A DNA stretch of 64,000 nt from Methanoregula sp. (GCF_023227875.1 NZ_JALOCH010000006.1:62001-126000), one strand, 5' to 3'; counted from the stretch's first letter, positions 24,615-33,038 are shown. The notes: generated from the letters alone by a model not told the origin. Numbers and translations: made by a program.

Positions 24615-24748
24615 GATACCCCTCAGGTTGGCAGGATTGTATTGAGTGCTTTGTGGTCGGAGGGGTCTTCCTTCCCCGGTATGCTCCGCTCCTTACTTTC
24701 ACGTCCCGCATACCGGCTCTTTATCCTGCCGGCTGATGATACCCGGAT

Positions 24749-25051
24749 ATGGCGAAGAAGAAGATCGAGACGGTCTGTGGTTATTCGTGCAGCGATTGCG
24801 ACCACCACGGTAAGGAGTGCACGGGCTGTGAAAAGACCAGAGGAAAACCGTTCTGGACCGCCTTTATCGGTATTGAAAACTGTGCGATCTATGACTGTTG
24901 CAAAAACGAGAGGAAGTTCCCGCACTGCGGGAAATGCCCGGACCTGATGTGCGGGCGGTTCGACCGCATCAGGGATGATCCTCATCTGAACGAGGCGGAA
25001 GCGGCGGCGTGTCTTGTCGCAATGGAGCAGGAGCTCAGGAGCCGGAAATAA
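24749..25051 (+). CDS. DUF3795 Cys-rich protein
   Basis: A 100-residue protein with about a dozen Cys: CGYSCSDCDHHGKECTGCEK in the first third, then CAIYDCCKNERKFPHCGKCPDLMC. This is the DUF3795 pattern, probably a metal or iron-sulfur binding module. Function unknown. The ATG lies about 25 bases after a CTTTATCC element, so it may be leaderless. It is followed after 45 bases by the LEA2 gene on the same strand. Confidence 0.8.
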   Translation: MAKKKIETVCGYSCSDCDHHGKECTGCEKTRGKPFWTAFIGIENCAIYDCCKNERKFPHCGKCPDLMCGRFDRIRDDPHLNEAEAAACLVAMEQELRSRK

Positions 25052-25096
25052 TCGGATGGGCAGAGTTATCTAGCCGGCCTGCCGAACCTTGGTACC

Positions 25097-25531
25097 ATGC
25101 CTGTTCTGCACGAACCGGAAGTCAGCCTTGAAGACGTGCAGCTCCGTTCCCTCTCAGTCTCGTCTCTTGAACTCGACGTGGCAATCCGGGTGCAGAACAA
25201 AAACCCCTTTGGCGTGACCGTGAAGGAGCTCCCGTTCAAGGTGCTCTGCAGGGACTGCGATACTACCCGGCAGATTGCAACGGGAAACACTGGCCGGATT
25301 TCCATACCGGCAGAGGACAGCACCCTGCTGCAGGTCCCGGTCAAGTCAGACAACGCGATTCTCCTCGCAGCACTCGCAGCCCTGGCATCCCAGGGGAGCG
25401 TGATGGTCACGATCAAGGGGACGGCAGTTGTCGATTGTATCCTCTTTCACTGGTCCATCCCGTTCACGAAGGACCTGCCAGTGACGATGGAGCAGATAAC
25501 GGATGCTGTTGCAGAGCGCAAAACACCGTAA
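25097..25531 (+). CDS. LEA type 2 (LEA14-like) protein
   Basis: A 144-residue beta-rich protein of the LEA14/WHy type: PEVSLEDVQLRSLSVSSLEL, then VAIRVQNKNPFGVTVKELPF, the typical strand pair with NPN-like turn, and VPVKSDNAILL. Members in archaea are small immunoglobulin-like proteins linked loosely to desiccation or stress, but the molecular role is not known. No signal peptide is visible. It stands directly before the G-run repeat cluster. Confidence 0.82.
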   Translation: MPVLHEPEVSLEDVQLRSLSVSSLELDVAIRVQNKNPFGVTVKELPFKVLCRDCDTTRQIATGNTGRISIPAEDSTLLQVPVKSDNAILLAALAALASQGSVMVTIKGTAVVDCILFHWSIPFTKDLPVTMEQITDAVAERKTP

Positions 25532-25560
25532 TACGGTGTACCAGCCCGGCATACCAATAA

Positions 25561-26000
25561 AGGTGGGGGGACTACCCCCTCCCCCCCTCCGGATTTTTTT
25601 CCGGGGCATGGGCGGGTCCCTCGTACTCAGGGAGGGGTAGCTACCCCCCGCTGAGAGAGGGGTGGGTACCCCCTTCTCCCCCTTGTTCCGGAACTGATGA
25701 AGATCCAACCCTCCGTCTGAACTTCCAGAGGAAACACAACGTTTGTCCATGCAGGCAAGGGGGGTGGGTACCCCTCCGGACCATGGAGGGGTGGGTAGGG
25801 GGACCCCCCCTTCCATTTTTTTAAGTGGGGTGGTGGGGGGTGCCTCCTGCTGAGGGAGGGGGGACTACCCCCCCTGTCAGACAGGTTGGTGGAATTGGTG
25901 TTTACAGACGTGAGTTCCACGGGAAACCGGGGGCCCGTGCATGTAAAAGGAGTCGTGGGGGTGGGGGGTATCCCCTCCCTCTTTTTCCGGGAGGGGGCAG
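25561..26000. repeat. Cluster of imperfect palindromes of the form GGGG-N-TACCCC
   Basis: At least seven units occur: near 25564 (GGGGGGACTACCCCCT), 25632 (GAGGGGTAGCTACCCCCC), 25658 (GAGGGGTGGGTACCCCC), 25755 (GGGGGGTGGGTACCCCTCC), 25785 (GGAGGGGTGGGTAGGGGG), 25856 (GGGGGGACTACCCCCC) and 25958 (GGGGTGGGGGGTATCCCC). Both strands are rich in runs of four or more G. Pro/Gly-rich frames pass through it but have no coding character. It lies between convergent LEA2 and thiC. Confidence 0.6.
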
Positions 26001-26023
26001 GGGATGCCCTGCCTGAAGGATAA

Positions 26024-27325
26024 TTACTTCTTTTTTAGCGTCTTCCCTTTCCCCTTCTTCTTCCCGGTCCCGAACAGCTCGTTCACCATCTTCATAGCAC
26101 ACAAATCCCCGCACATCGAACAGGTCTCCGTCTCCCCGTCCCGCTCGTGGATCTTCCGGGCATGGTCGCCATAGAGCGAGAGCCGGAACTGCTCGTCCCA
26201 GTCGAGCTCGTGCCGGGCCTCCGCCATCTTTACCTCGCGTTCCATCCGCCATCCCTCCGGCTTGCGGACGGTGTCCCCAACGTGCGCCGCGATCTTCGCG
26301 ACCCGGGTGCCTTCGATGATGTCCGCAACATCCGGCAGGGCAAGGTGCTCGCTCGGCGAGACCATGCAGAGGAAGTCGGCGCCGTTCAGGCAGGCAGCTG
26401 CCCCGCCAATCGCCGCGACCACGTGGTCGTAGCCTGGCGCTATGTCGGTGACGAGCGGCCCGAGGAGGTAGAGCGGGGCGTGGTTGGTGATCTCCTTGAT
26501 CATCCGCACATTGTAGCCCACCTGGTCGAGGGGCATGTGACCGGGGCCCTCGATCATCCGCTGGACACCGGCAGCCTGCGCCCGCTTTGCGAGTGCGCCG
26601 AGGGTATTGTATTCCACCGACTTCGCGAGTTTCTCCGCGTCCTGCAGGCAGCCGGGCCGCATCCCGTCGCCGAGGCTGACCGTGACATCGTATTCCTTCA
26701 GGATCTCAAGGAGGTAGTCGTATTCTGCATAGAGCGGGTTCTCCTCCTCCCGCTGCATCATCATGGCGCAGTGGAACGACCCGCCCCGGCTCACAACGCC
26801 CATGAGACGGGGGTCGGCCCTGAGGGCATCGAGCGCCTGCCGGTTCACGCCGCAGTGGAGGGTCAGGAAGTCCACGCCCTGTTTGCAGTGCTCCCGGATC
26901 ACTTTGAAGAGCAACTCGGCGGTGACATCGCCGGCATTACCCGCCCGGCGCACCGCTTCGTACACGGGGACCGTGCCGACCGTGGTGTCGAGTTTGAGGA
27001 TCTTCTTCCGGATCGCAACCAGGTCGCCTCCCGTGGAAAGGTCCATGAGGGCGTCGGCACCGTTGTCGAGCGCTGCCTGCGCCTTTTTCATCTCGAGCGC
27101 CGGGTCGCAGCGGGAGCCCGAGGTCCCGATATTGATATTGATCTTGACCGTGCAGCCCTCGCCAATGGCGCAGGGGTGGTGCTTCCGGCCCGGGTTCTTC
27201 GGGACAACGATCCGGCCCGCCGCAATGCCCCGGGCAAGCCGTGCCGGTTCCATTCCTTCCGCCCGTGCCACGGTCTCCAGTTCCCTGGGGAGTCCCTTTT
27301 TGCACCTGCGGATGAGCGTATCCAT
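26024..27325 (-). CDS. thiC: Phosphomethylpyrimidine synthase
   Basis: A 433-residue radical-SAM-like enzyme that turns AIR into the HMP-P pyrimidine of thiamine. Visible blocks are IGTSGSRCDP, DLSTGGDL, ALRADPRLMGVVSRGGSF, MIEGPGHMPLD and GPLVTDIAPGYDHV. The C-terminal CX2CX4C cluster site is CSMCGDLCAMK, characteristic of ThiC. The tail is Lys-rich (GKKKGKGKTLKKK). The start at 27325 is preferred; an ATG at 27334 is possible. Only 34 bases separate it from the divergent MBL gene, so there is no room for a riboswitch. Confidence 0.96.
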   Translation of the reverse strand: MDTLIRRCKKGLPRELETVARAEGMEPARLARGIAAGRIVVPKNPGRKHHPCAIGEGCTVKININIGTSGSRCDPALEMKKAQAALDNGADALMDLSTGGDLVAIRKKILKLDTTVGTVPVYEAVRRAGNAGDVTAELLFKVIREHCKQGVDFLTLHCGVNRQALDALRADPRLMGVVSRGGSFHCAMMMQREEENPLYAEYDYLLEILKEYDVTVSLGDGMRPGCLQDAEKLAKSVEYNTLGALAKRAQAAGVQRMIEGPGHMPLDQVGYNVRMIKEITNHAPLYLLGPLVTDIAPGYDHVVAAIGGAAACLNGADFLCMVSPSEHLALPDVADIIEGTRVAKIAAHVGDTVRKPEGWRMEREVKMAEARHELDWDEQFRLSLYGDHARKIHERDGETETCSMCGDLCAMKMVNELFGTGKKKGKGKTLKKK

Positions 27326-27359
27326 AAGAAACATCTGTTTTGAGGCCTTATTATTGTGC

Positions 27360-27962
27360 ATGCAGGTCAGGTGGATACCCGGCGGATCGATCTTTGCGAA
27401 TGCCTATGTTATCGGGAACATTCTCGTGGACGCGGGGGTCATGCCGATGGCAGTAGCACCGTACAAGGAGACCATCGATACGATCGCCCTGACCCACTGC
27501 CATTACGACCATATCGCCCACGTAAAAGAGATCGCGCACATGTGCAAGGCAAAGGTCGCCATCCACAAGGCCGATGCCCGGGGGCTCGTCGAGGACCTTC
27601 ACAGCCTTGCGATGAACTTTGGCGCCCGGTCGCCGGGCATCGTCCCCGACATCACCCTGGCGGACGGGGACTCCATCGGAGACTTTACTGTCATCCACAC
27701 CCCGGGCCACACGCCGGGCTGCATCTGCCTCTACTCTGATAAGGACAGGGTACTCATCTCCGGGGACACCGTCTTTGCCGACGGGTACTTCGGGCGGTAC
27801 GACTTCCCCGGCGGGAGCAGGACTGAGCTTGCCCGGTCGCTCGAACGGCTCTCCGTGCTTGATGTCGAAGGGCTGTATGCCGGCCATGGCGAGCCCACCG
27901 ATGAGAACGGCAACCGGTGCATCGCAGCGGCGCTGGGGCTGATGAAGAGCGGATATGGATAA
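27360..27962 (+). CDS. Metallo-beta-lactamase-fold hydrolase
   Basis: A 200-residue MBL hydrolase with the full metal-ligand set: THCHYDH (motif 2), HTPGHTPGCICLY (motif 3), SGDTVF (motif 4) and YAGHGEP (final His). It fits the glyoxalase II-like clade without a named substrate. The start at 27360 (MQVRWIPGGSIFANAYVIG) is set by homology of the first strand; a longer open frame runs back into thiC and is an artefact. Its end overlaps the DUF123 gene by eight bases. Confidence 0.9.
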   Translation: MQVRWIPGGSIFANAYVIGNILVDAGVMPMAVAPYKETIDTIALTHCHYDHIAHVKEIAHMCKAKVAIHKADARGLVEDLHSLAMNFGARSPGIVPDITLADGDSIGDFTVIHTPGHTPGCICLYSDKDRVLISGDTVFADGYFGRYDFPGGSRTELARSLERLSVLDVEGLYAGHGEPTDENGNRCIAAALGLMKSGYG

Positions 27963-28392
27963 GGGATGTTACTGTCTCGTTTTTGAGAACCCGGCATGCA
28001 CGGTCGGGATCGGGGCGCTCGGCCCGGTCCGGTTCCCTGCCGGCTGGCACGTGTACGTTGGTTCAGCGCTCGGGAGCGGAGGACTTGCCCGGCTTGATCG
28101 CCATGTCCGCCTTTCCGGATCAAAGGACAAAAAACCGAAGTGGCATGTCGACTACCTTTCCGTTTCCGATCGCTTTACTCTCAGGCATACCATCCATACC
28201 GTGACAGATGAGCCGCTCGAATGCCGGCTCGCAGATGCACTTGGGCCGCCGTTTGTACCCTCATTCGGGTGCAGCGATTGTCACTGCCCGTCTCATCTCT
28301 TTTACCGGAAAACAGACCCGCACGATGAGATCATTGCCGCCATCAACCGTCTCGGACATGTTGCAATCACCAAAACCATGATGAACCGGTAG
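27955..28392 (+). CDS. DUF123 (GIY-YIG-like) protein
   Basis: A 145-residue protein starting GCYCLVFENP after a short lead, with VGIGALGPVRFPAGWHVYVGSALG and GGLARLDRHVR, then WHVDYL and the Cys/His segment SFGCSDCHCPSHLFY. DUF123 is a GIY-YIG-superfamily domain sometimes fused to endonuclease III, so a DNA-related role is plausible. It overlaps the MBL gene. A flavoprotein gene follows after 17 bases, so the three may form one transcript. Confidence 0.85.
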   Translation: MDKGCYCLVFENPACTVGIGALGPVRFPAGWHVYVGSALGSGGLARLDRHVRLSGSKDKKPKWHVDYLSVSDRFTLRHTIHTVTDEPLECRLADALGPPFVPSFGCSDCHCPSHLFYRKTDPHDEIIAAINRLGHVAITKTMMNR

Positions 28393-28409
28393 TGCTGTAC
28401 GGGTAACGT

Positions 28410-28967
28410 ATGAAAAAGGTGCTGGGCATTTCGGGAAGTATGCGCAAGAACGGTAACACGGCGATTCTTGTCAAGGAGATCCTCGGCCGGTGCGAGGAAT
28501 CGGGAGTGAGGACCGAGTTCGTGTCGCTTGCCGGCAGGAAAATCTCTCCCTGTCTCGGCTGCGAGAAGTGTAAGGAAAAGAAGTGGTGTGTCATCGAGAA
28601 CGACGACTGGGACGAGATAATCCAGAAAGTGATGAAGTGCGATGTCCTCGTCATCGGGTCACCGACGTACTATTACGATGTCAACGGGCATCTCAAGAAC
28701 TTTATTGACCGCACCTACTCCCTGTACCATGACCGCAAGCTCGCAGGTAAAAAGGGTGTTGCTGTTGCGGTCCACGCCAACAAGGGGGCGTTGCGGACCA
28801 TCCAAACGCTGGAGGGTTTCCTCTCCTCCCACGAGTTCGCCTCGCTCGGGTGCGTAAAGGGCATGGGATACCACGCGGGTGACGTGCTCAAGGACGAGAA
28901 AGCGATGAAGAGGGCGCAGAAGATCGGGGACAAGATCGTCCGCCTCTTGAAGCCCAGCCACGATTAG
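28410..28967 (+). CDS. Flavodoxin-fold NAD(P)H/FMN reductase with Cys cluster (Isf-like)
   Basis: A 185-residue flavodoxin-like protein. It opens VLGISGSMRKNGNTAILV, the FMN phosphate loop, followed by the compact Cys motif CLGCEKCKEKKWC near residue 50. This is the arrangement of iron-sulfur flavoproteins of methanogens, which carry a 4Fe-4S cluster beside FMN. GSPTYYYDVNGHLKNFIDR is the flavin-edge loop. Its electron partner is not known. See the similar protein at 59376-60008. Confidence 0.87.
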   Translation: MKKVLGISGSMRKNGNTAILVKEILGRCEESGVRTEFVSLAGRKISPCLGCEKCKEKKWCVIENDDWDEIIQKVMKCDVLVIGSPTYYYDVNGHLKNFIDRTYSLYHDRKLAGKKGVAVAVHANKGALRTIQTLEGFLSSHEFASLGCVKGMGYHAGDVLKDEKAMKRAQKIGDKIVRLLKPSHD

Positions 28968-28973
28968 GTGCGG

Positions 28974-29432
28974 TCAATAACCATATTTTTTCCCGGTCAT
29001 CTCCTCTATTGCGATTTTTACCACAAGGACCCGGTCCAGCGCTTTTTCTGAGAGAACGGGGGTCTCTCCCCCGTAATGCTGCATGATGCAGGTGAGGGCT
29101 TTGTTCTTTTCAGCAGAATCTTCCACAGGCCGGGCAAAACCGGTACAGATAACGCTCTTGTACCGGACCTCCCATGAACAGGGGACCGTATCCCGGATCG
29201 GGCCCTCATACATGTCCACCTCAACGCAGCAGCGGGGGTTCCTGGTGAGGATGTCGATCTTTTTTCCCTCGCGGGCGGAGTGGACCCAGATCGTGTTGTC
29301 GGCATACCCGAAACAGAGCGGGACCACATACGGTTCTTCTCCGTCCGCCATCGCCATCCGGCAGACAGGGGCTGCCGCAAGGACGGCCTCCATCTCGCCC
29401 CGGTCCGTGATCTCCCGGTCTTTTCTCTTCAT
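28974..29432 (-). CDS. Pyridoxamine 5'-phosphate oxidase-like (FMN/F420-binding split barrel) protein
   Basis: A 152-residue split-barrel protein: VCRMAMADGEEPYVVPLCFGY, then ARPVEDSAEKNKAL and ALDRVLVVKI. The nitroimidazole-resistance (NimA-like) group looks like this. Such proteins bind FMN or F420, and being 19 bases downstream of cofH the F420 option is worth noting. The open frame continues to 29615 inside cofH, but homology begins at the ATG at 29432. The substrate is unknown. Confidence 0.82.
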   Translation of the reverse strand: MKRKDREITDRGEMEAVLAAAPVCRMAMADGEEPYVVPLCFGYADNTIWVHSAREGKKIDILTRNPRCCVEVDMYEGPIRDTVPCSWEVRYKSVICTGFARPVEDSAEKNKALTCIMQHYGGETPVLSEKALDRVLVVKIAIEEMTGKKYGY

Positions 29433-29451
29433 GACCTCGCAGTTCCCGCCA

Positions 29452-30540
29452 TCACACCAGCTCGTAGAGCGTGTTACGCCGGCGCAGCGGTCTCCCGATA
29501 TCCTCTGCCACCCGCTGCATCTCCTCCGGGTCAAGGTAATCGGTGTTGGTCGCCCCCGCACCCTTGGAGATGCTCTCCTCGAACACCGTCCCCCCGAGGT
29601 CGTTCGCCCCCGCAATCAGCCCGAGCTGGGCCATCTTGATCCCTTCCTTCACCCACGAGACCTGGATATTTTTAAAATTGTCAAGGAAGAGCCGGGCCAC
29701 CGCGACCATCAGCTGGTCCTCCCTGCCTGTTGCCCCTGCCCGGGCATGCCCCTGCCGGAAGATCGGCGTGTTCATGTGGATGAACGAGAGCGGGACGAAC
29801 TCGGTGAACCCCTGCGTCTCGTCCTGGATGTCCCGGAGGATCGCGAGGTGTGCTACCCGGTCCGCATCGCTCTCGCAGTGCCCGTACATGATAGTGGCAG
29901 TCGAGGGGATGCCAAGGCCGTGCGCCTCGGTGATGATCCGGACCCATTCTTTGGTCGGGATCTTTTCCTTGCAGATCTTCTGCCGGATATCGTCCACGAG
30001 GATCTCCGCTGCTGTCCCGCACATTGAATTGAGCCCGGCCTCCTTCATCGCCTCAAGCACCTCGACCGTGCTCATGTTGCTTCTCTTTGCGGCGTAGGCC
30101 ACTTCCATCGGGTTGCTCGCGTGGAGGTGGATGCCCGGTGCCGCCTCGTGGATCCAGCGGTACACATCGGTATAGGATTGTGCGGTGAAGTCCGGGTGGA
30201 GACCGCTCACGGTGCAGATCTCGGTGCACTTACGGTCCTTTGCCAGTGCCACTTTCTCCTGGATCGCCACCTTGTCGTGGAAGTAGATCCCCTCATCCCC
30301 GGGTTTCTTTGAGTACCCGCAGAACCCGCAGGCGTTCACGCAGAGGTTGGTCACGTTGATGTTCTGGTTCCGGACGTACGTCACCGCGTCTCCTGCCCGT
30401 TGCTCGCGTACCTCGTCTGCGGCCGCAGCAATCTCCCAGACCTGCCGGTCACGGGTCCGGAAGAGCCGGAGCGCCTCGTCCCCGCTCAGCCGATATCCGC
30501 CTTTCACATCGTCCAGTAACGTCTTCAGATCCGGTCCCAT
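29452..30540 (-). CDS. cofH: FO synthase subunit 2 (CofH)
   Basis: A 362-residue radical SAM enzyme with CX3CX2C cluster site C67-C71-C74 in NLCVNACGFCGYSKK. CofH couples a tyrosine-derived radical to the ribityl-pyrimidine, giving the intermediate that CofG closes to FO, the F420 chromophore. Other blocks are VSGLHPDFTAQSY, CGTAAEILVDDIR and GLIAGANDLGGTVFEESIS. No cofG is in the window. The gene is followed by a split-barrel flavin/F420 protein. A paralogue lies at 30985-32073. Confidence 0.93.
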   Translation of the reverse strand: MGPDLKTLLDDVKGGYRLSGDEALRLFRTRDRQVWEIAAAADEVREQRAGDAVTYVRNQNINVTNLCVNACGFCGYSKKPGDEGIYFHDKVAIQEKVALAKDRKCTEICTVSGLHPDFTAQSYTDVYRWIHEAAPGIHLHASNPMEVAYAAKRSNMSTVEVLEAMKEAGLNSMCGTAAEILVDDIRQKICKEKIPTKEWVRIITEAHGLGIPSTATIMYGHCESDADRVAHLAILRDIQDETQGFTEFVPLSFIHMNTPIFRQGHARAGATGREDQLMVAVARLFLDNFKNIQVSWVKEGIKMAQLGLIAGANDLGGTVFEESISKGAGATNTDYLDPEEMQRVAEDIGRPLRRRNTLYELV

Positions 30541-30648
30541 AACGCCTCGGGTGTAGTACGGAGAGTATCATCTCCCCAAAAGTAAAGGTATCGAATTTCA
30601 TGCCGCAGGATTATCAACCTGTACGCCAACCATTCCTGCACGAGCACT

Positions 30649-30948
30649 ATGGAATTCACTGAAGTACGACTTTCAAGAAAAGTGGCAGACGGGTTTATTA
30701 TACCGCTGGGCCCGGCGAACCTTGTTGCGATCAAGACCGATGTGGGCCTGGTCGGGTGCGGTGCCTTCGATGTGGCAGCACTCGATTCCTTCAGTTATCC
30801 CGCAGTCAAGGTCCGGCCTTCTCTTGGCCCGTCCATTGTGGACACCGATGACATCCTCAAGGGTATTGTCAAAGAGGTGAACCGCTCGGCACTGGGACGC
30901 GGGATCAAGACCGGCATGACCGGGCGCCAGGCGCTGGAACTTCTCTGA
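30649..30948 (+). CDS. DUF1805 protein
   Basis: A 99-residue protein with the DUF1805 pattern FIIPLGPANLVAIKTDVGLVGCGAFD and the C-terminal TGMTGRQALELL. It is a small domain common in methanogens, of unknown function. It lies on the plus strand between two minus-strand cofH genes. A long T-run follows its stop. Confidence 0.82.
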   Translation: MEFTEVRLSRKVADGFIIPLGPANLVAIKTDVGLVGCGAFDVAALDSFSYPAVKVRPSLGPSIVDTDDILKGIVKEVNRSALGRGIKTGMTGRQALELL

Positions 30949-30967
30949 AAAAATCTACGAACAAAAT

Positions 30968-30984
30968 CTTTTTTTTTATTATTT
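30968..30984 (+). terminator. T-rich terminator after the DUF1805 gene
   Basis: CTTTTTTTTTTATTATTTT-like sequence starts 20 bases after the DUF1805 stop and reaches the end of the convergent cofH paralogue. Confidence 0.5.
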
Positions 30985-32073
30985 TTATTTTACCAGATCG
31001 TACAGCGTCGTCCTCTGTCTCAGGGTCCTGCCGAGATCCGAGACGATCCGCTCCATATCTTTCGGATCGAGATAATCCGACCCGGAAGCACCGGCATCGC
31101 CGGTCACGTCGTCCGTGAACATGGTGCCGGCAAGGTCGTTGGCACCCGAGAGGAGGGCGAGCTGGGTCATCTTGAGCCCGACTTTCCCCCATGCGACCTG
31201 GATGTTGTCGAAGTTGTCAAGGAAGAGACGGGAGACCGCAAGCATCAGCAGGTCTTCCCTTCCCGTCGGCCCGGCCCGGGCAATCCCCTGCTGGTAGAGC
31301 GGCGTGTTGGTATGGACGAACGGGAGGGTGACGAGCTCGGTGAACCCGTGTGTCTCGTCCTGGACACCCCGCAGGAGCCCGAGGTGCTCGGCCTGGTCCC
31401 GTGCGGTCTCGTACGAACCGTACATGATGGTCGCCGTTGACCGCATGCCGATCCCGTGGGCCTCTTTGATGATCCGGATCCAGTCCGCTGTCGGGACTTT
31501 CCGCGGGCAGATCACTTCACGGACAGAATCAACAAGGATCTCTGCTGCCGTGCCCTGGATGGTCCCGAGCCCCTCCGCCTTGAGCCGGGCAAGCACTTCC
31601 GGCGTCGGGATATTACCCCTCTTTGCCGCATGGGCGACCTCGTCGGGACTGAACGCATGGATGTGGACGCCCGGGGCGGCTTCGTGGATCCAGTGCATCA
31701 TGTCCACGAAAGTGTCGAGGGTGAACCCGGGATGGACACCCGAAAGGAGGCAGATCTCGGTCACCTTCCGCTCGTAGGCGAGCCGGGCCTGCATCTGGAT
31801 GGCGTCCCTGTCGTGGCAGTACGCCCCTTCGTCCGTCGCCTTTCTCCCGAACCCGCAGAACCCGCAGAGGTTCTTGCAGATATTGGTCACGTGGAGGTTC
31901 TGGTTCCTCACATAGGTGACAATGTCACCTGCCCTCCGCTCCCGCATCTCGTCGGCCGCCGCGGTGATCTTCCAGACATCCCTGCCGGTGGCTTTAAGGA
32001 GCCGTTCTGCTTCCTGTTCCGTGAGCCGGTGGCCACTCATTACGTCGGACAACAGCGTGGGTAGTGTGGTCAT
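30985..32073 (-). CDS. CofH paralogue (radical SAM, FO-synthase-like)
   Basis: A 362-residue radical SAM protein, the same length as the upstream cofH, with C66-C70-C73 in NICKNLCGFCGFGRK. Alignment by eye is collinear throughout (VRNQNLHVTNIC; SGVHPGFTLDT; IQGTAAEILVDS; LLSGANDLAGTMF), but many residues differ, so this is an old duplication. It could be a second CofH or a related enzyme acting on another substrate, as MqnC/MqnE-like relatives do. It is followed at 32092 by a signal peptidase gene upstream on the same strand. Confidence 0.85.
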   Translation of the reverse strand: MTTLPTLLSDVMSGHRLTEQEAERLLKATGRDVWKITAAADEMRERRAGDIVTYVRNQNLHVTNICKNLCGFCGFGRKATDEGAYCHDRDAIQMQARLAYERKVTEICLLSGVHPGFTLDTFVDMMHWIHEAAPGVHIHAFSPDEVAHAAKRGNIPTPEVLARLKAEGLGTIQGTAAEILVDSVREVICPRKVPTADWIRIIKEAHGIGMRSTATIMYGSYETARDQAEHLGLLRGVQDETHGFTELVTLPFVHTNTPLYQQGIARAGPTGREDLLMLAVSRLFLDNFDNIQVAWGKVGLKMTQLALLSGANDLAGTMFTDDVTGDAGASGSDYLDPKDMERIVSDLGRTLRQRTTLYDLVK

Positions 32074-32091
32074 GGTCCCGTGTTCCTGCCC

Positions 32092-32814
32092 TTACTTCTT
32101 TCCGGCTTTCTTCTTCTGCCTGCCGCTATTGCCGCCCTTCTGCTCCTTACCTTCCCGCGAGCGGAGCCAGAGCTCGTGCAGGGCCATGATGATGACGACC
32201 ACGATCACCACTTCCCAGATATGGAGGGGGAGATACCCGACGAGGGGCACGGTGAAGAGTGCCTTGCCGACGATCCATTCTTCCCTGACGGGTTCCGGTG
32301 TGCCGATCCCCTTATAGGACGCGAACTGGTCGGGATACGGGTTGTTGTCCCCCCACGTGATGTACCCGTCATGGGCGGGAGCATAGCTGGTCAGGAGCTG
32401 GTTGCCACGGATCTCCGTCAGCGGCGTGGTATTCGTGGCATACACCATGGTCCGGTGGATGATCGGGTGGACCGAATCGAGCCCGTTGGGTTTGTAGATG
32501 ATCACGTCGCCGTAGCTGTTGAACTTCGAGACGTTCGCACGCTTTCCTTCCTCCCAGGTCATGAACTCCCCGTACCGGTCTTTCTGGACGACGACGACAA
32601 GGTCACCGATATTCATGTTGGGGATCATGCTCCCCGACTCGATGGTCACGACCGCCGGCCACGTGCCGCAGATGAGGAAGAGGGCGAGCGCGATGCCACC
32701 GACAACGCAGGCAACCCAGAGCAGGTCCCGGGCAAGCGAGACCGCCCAGTGGTCGCTGGTACGGAATTGTGCGAAGAGCGTGCGGAGGTCACGGGGGGTG
32801 TCTTTGGCTGCCAT
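32092..32814 (-). CDS. Signal peptidase I, archaeal/ER Sec11 type
   Basis: A 240-residue peptidase with an N-terminal membrane segment (VACVVGGIALALFLICG), the Ser nucleophile in TIESGSMIPNM and the general-base His in HPIIHRT. This is a Ser-His dyad as in Sec11, not the Ser-Lys pair of bacteria. WGDNNPYPD supplies the conserved Asp region. A second transmembrane helix (LHIWEVVIVVVIIMALHEL) and a Lys-rich tail end it. It removes signal peptides outside the membrane, for example from the surface protein at 10.3 kb. Confidence 0.93.
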   Translation of the reverse strand: MAAKDTPRDLRTLFAQFRTSDHWAVSLARDLLWVACVVGGIALALFLICGTWPAVVTIESGSMIPNMNIGDLVVVVQKDRYGEFMTWEEGKRANVSKFNSYGDVIIYKPNGLDSVHPIIHRTMVYATNTTPLTEIRGNQLLTSYAPAHDGYITWGDNNPYPDQFASYKGIGTPEPVREEWIVGKALFTVPLVGYLPLHIWEVVIVVVIIMALHELWLRSREGKEQKGGNSGRQKKKAGKK

Positions 32815-32898
32815 TGGGAATACCTGGTGCGGGTTTTTGTATAGTGTTGAACCCTGTGCACATTAACCATGTCGAAAGCCATCAGGCTTGAGACAGGA

Positions 32899-33025
32899 GA
32901 AGAGCCGAAGGCTCTTCGACTTGTTGAAAGTCGAAGAATCCCTTCAGGATTCTTCTCCTCCTCGACCTTCTTATGAAGGTCTCGGATTCATCAGAGATGA
33001 GATGTTAGACGAACCTGAAAGGTTC
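32899..33025. repeat. Back-to-back array of five short stem-loops
   Basis: GAAGAGCC/GGCTCTTC (32899-32917, GAA loop); CTTCGACTT/AAGTCGAAG (32914-32936); GAAGAATCC/GGATTCTTC (32933-32955); GACCTTC/GAAGGTC (32964-32981); GAACCT/AGGTTC (33011-33025, GAA loop). All are perfect stems of six to nine pairs, and some overlap so that they exclude each other. The cluster fills most of the gap between the signal peptidase and exporter genes. A related cluster is at 45450-45570. Confidence 0.6.
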
Positions 33026-33038
33026 TTCGAATGCCCTG

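Noticed and set aside
25346..25920. Pro/Gly-rich open frames on the minus strand
   Set aside because: They run through the palindrome cluster, so the GGSPP/YPPPL repeats simply reflect the G-run DNA. No start signal or conserved domain.
27326..27359. TPP riboswitch before thiC
   Set aside because: Only 34 bases separate thiC from the divergent gene and no riboswitch core is visible.
32899..33025. Possible CRISPR array
   Set aside because: The stems differ from each other, there is no constant repeat with equal spacers, and no cas gene is near.
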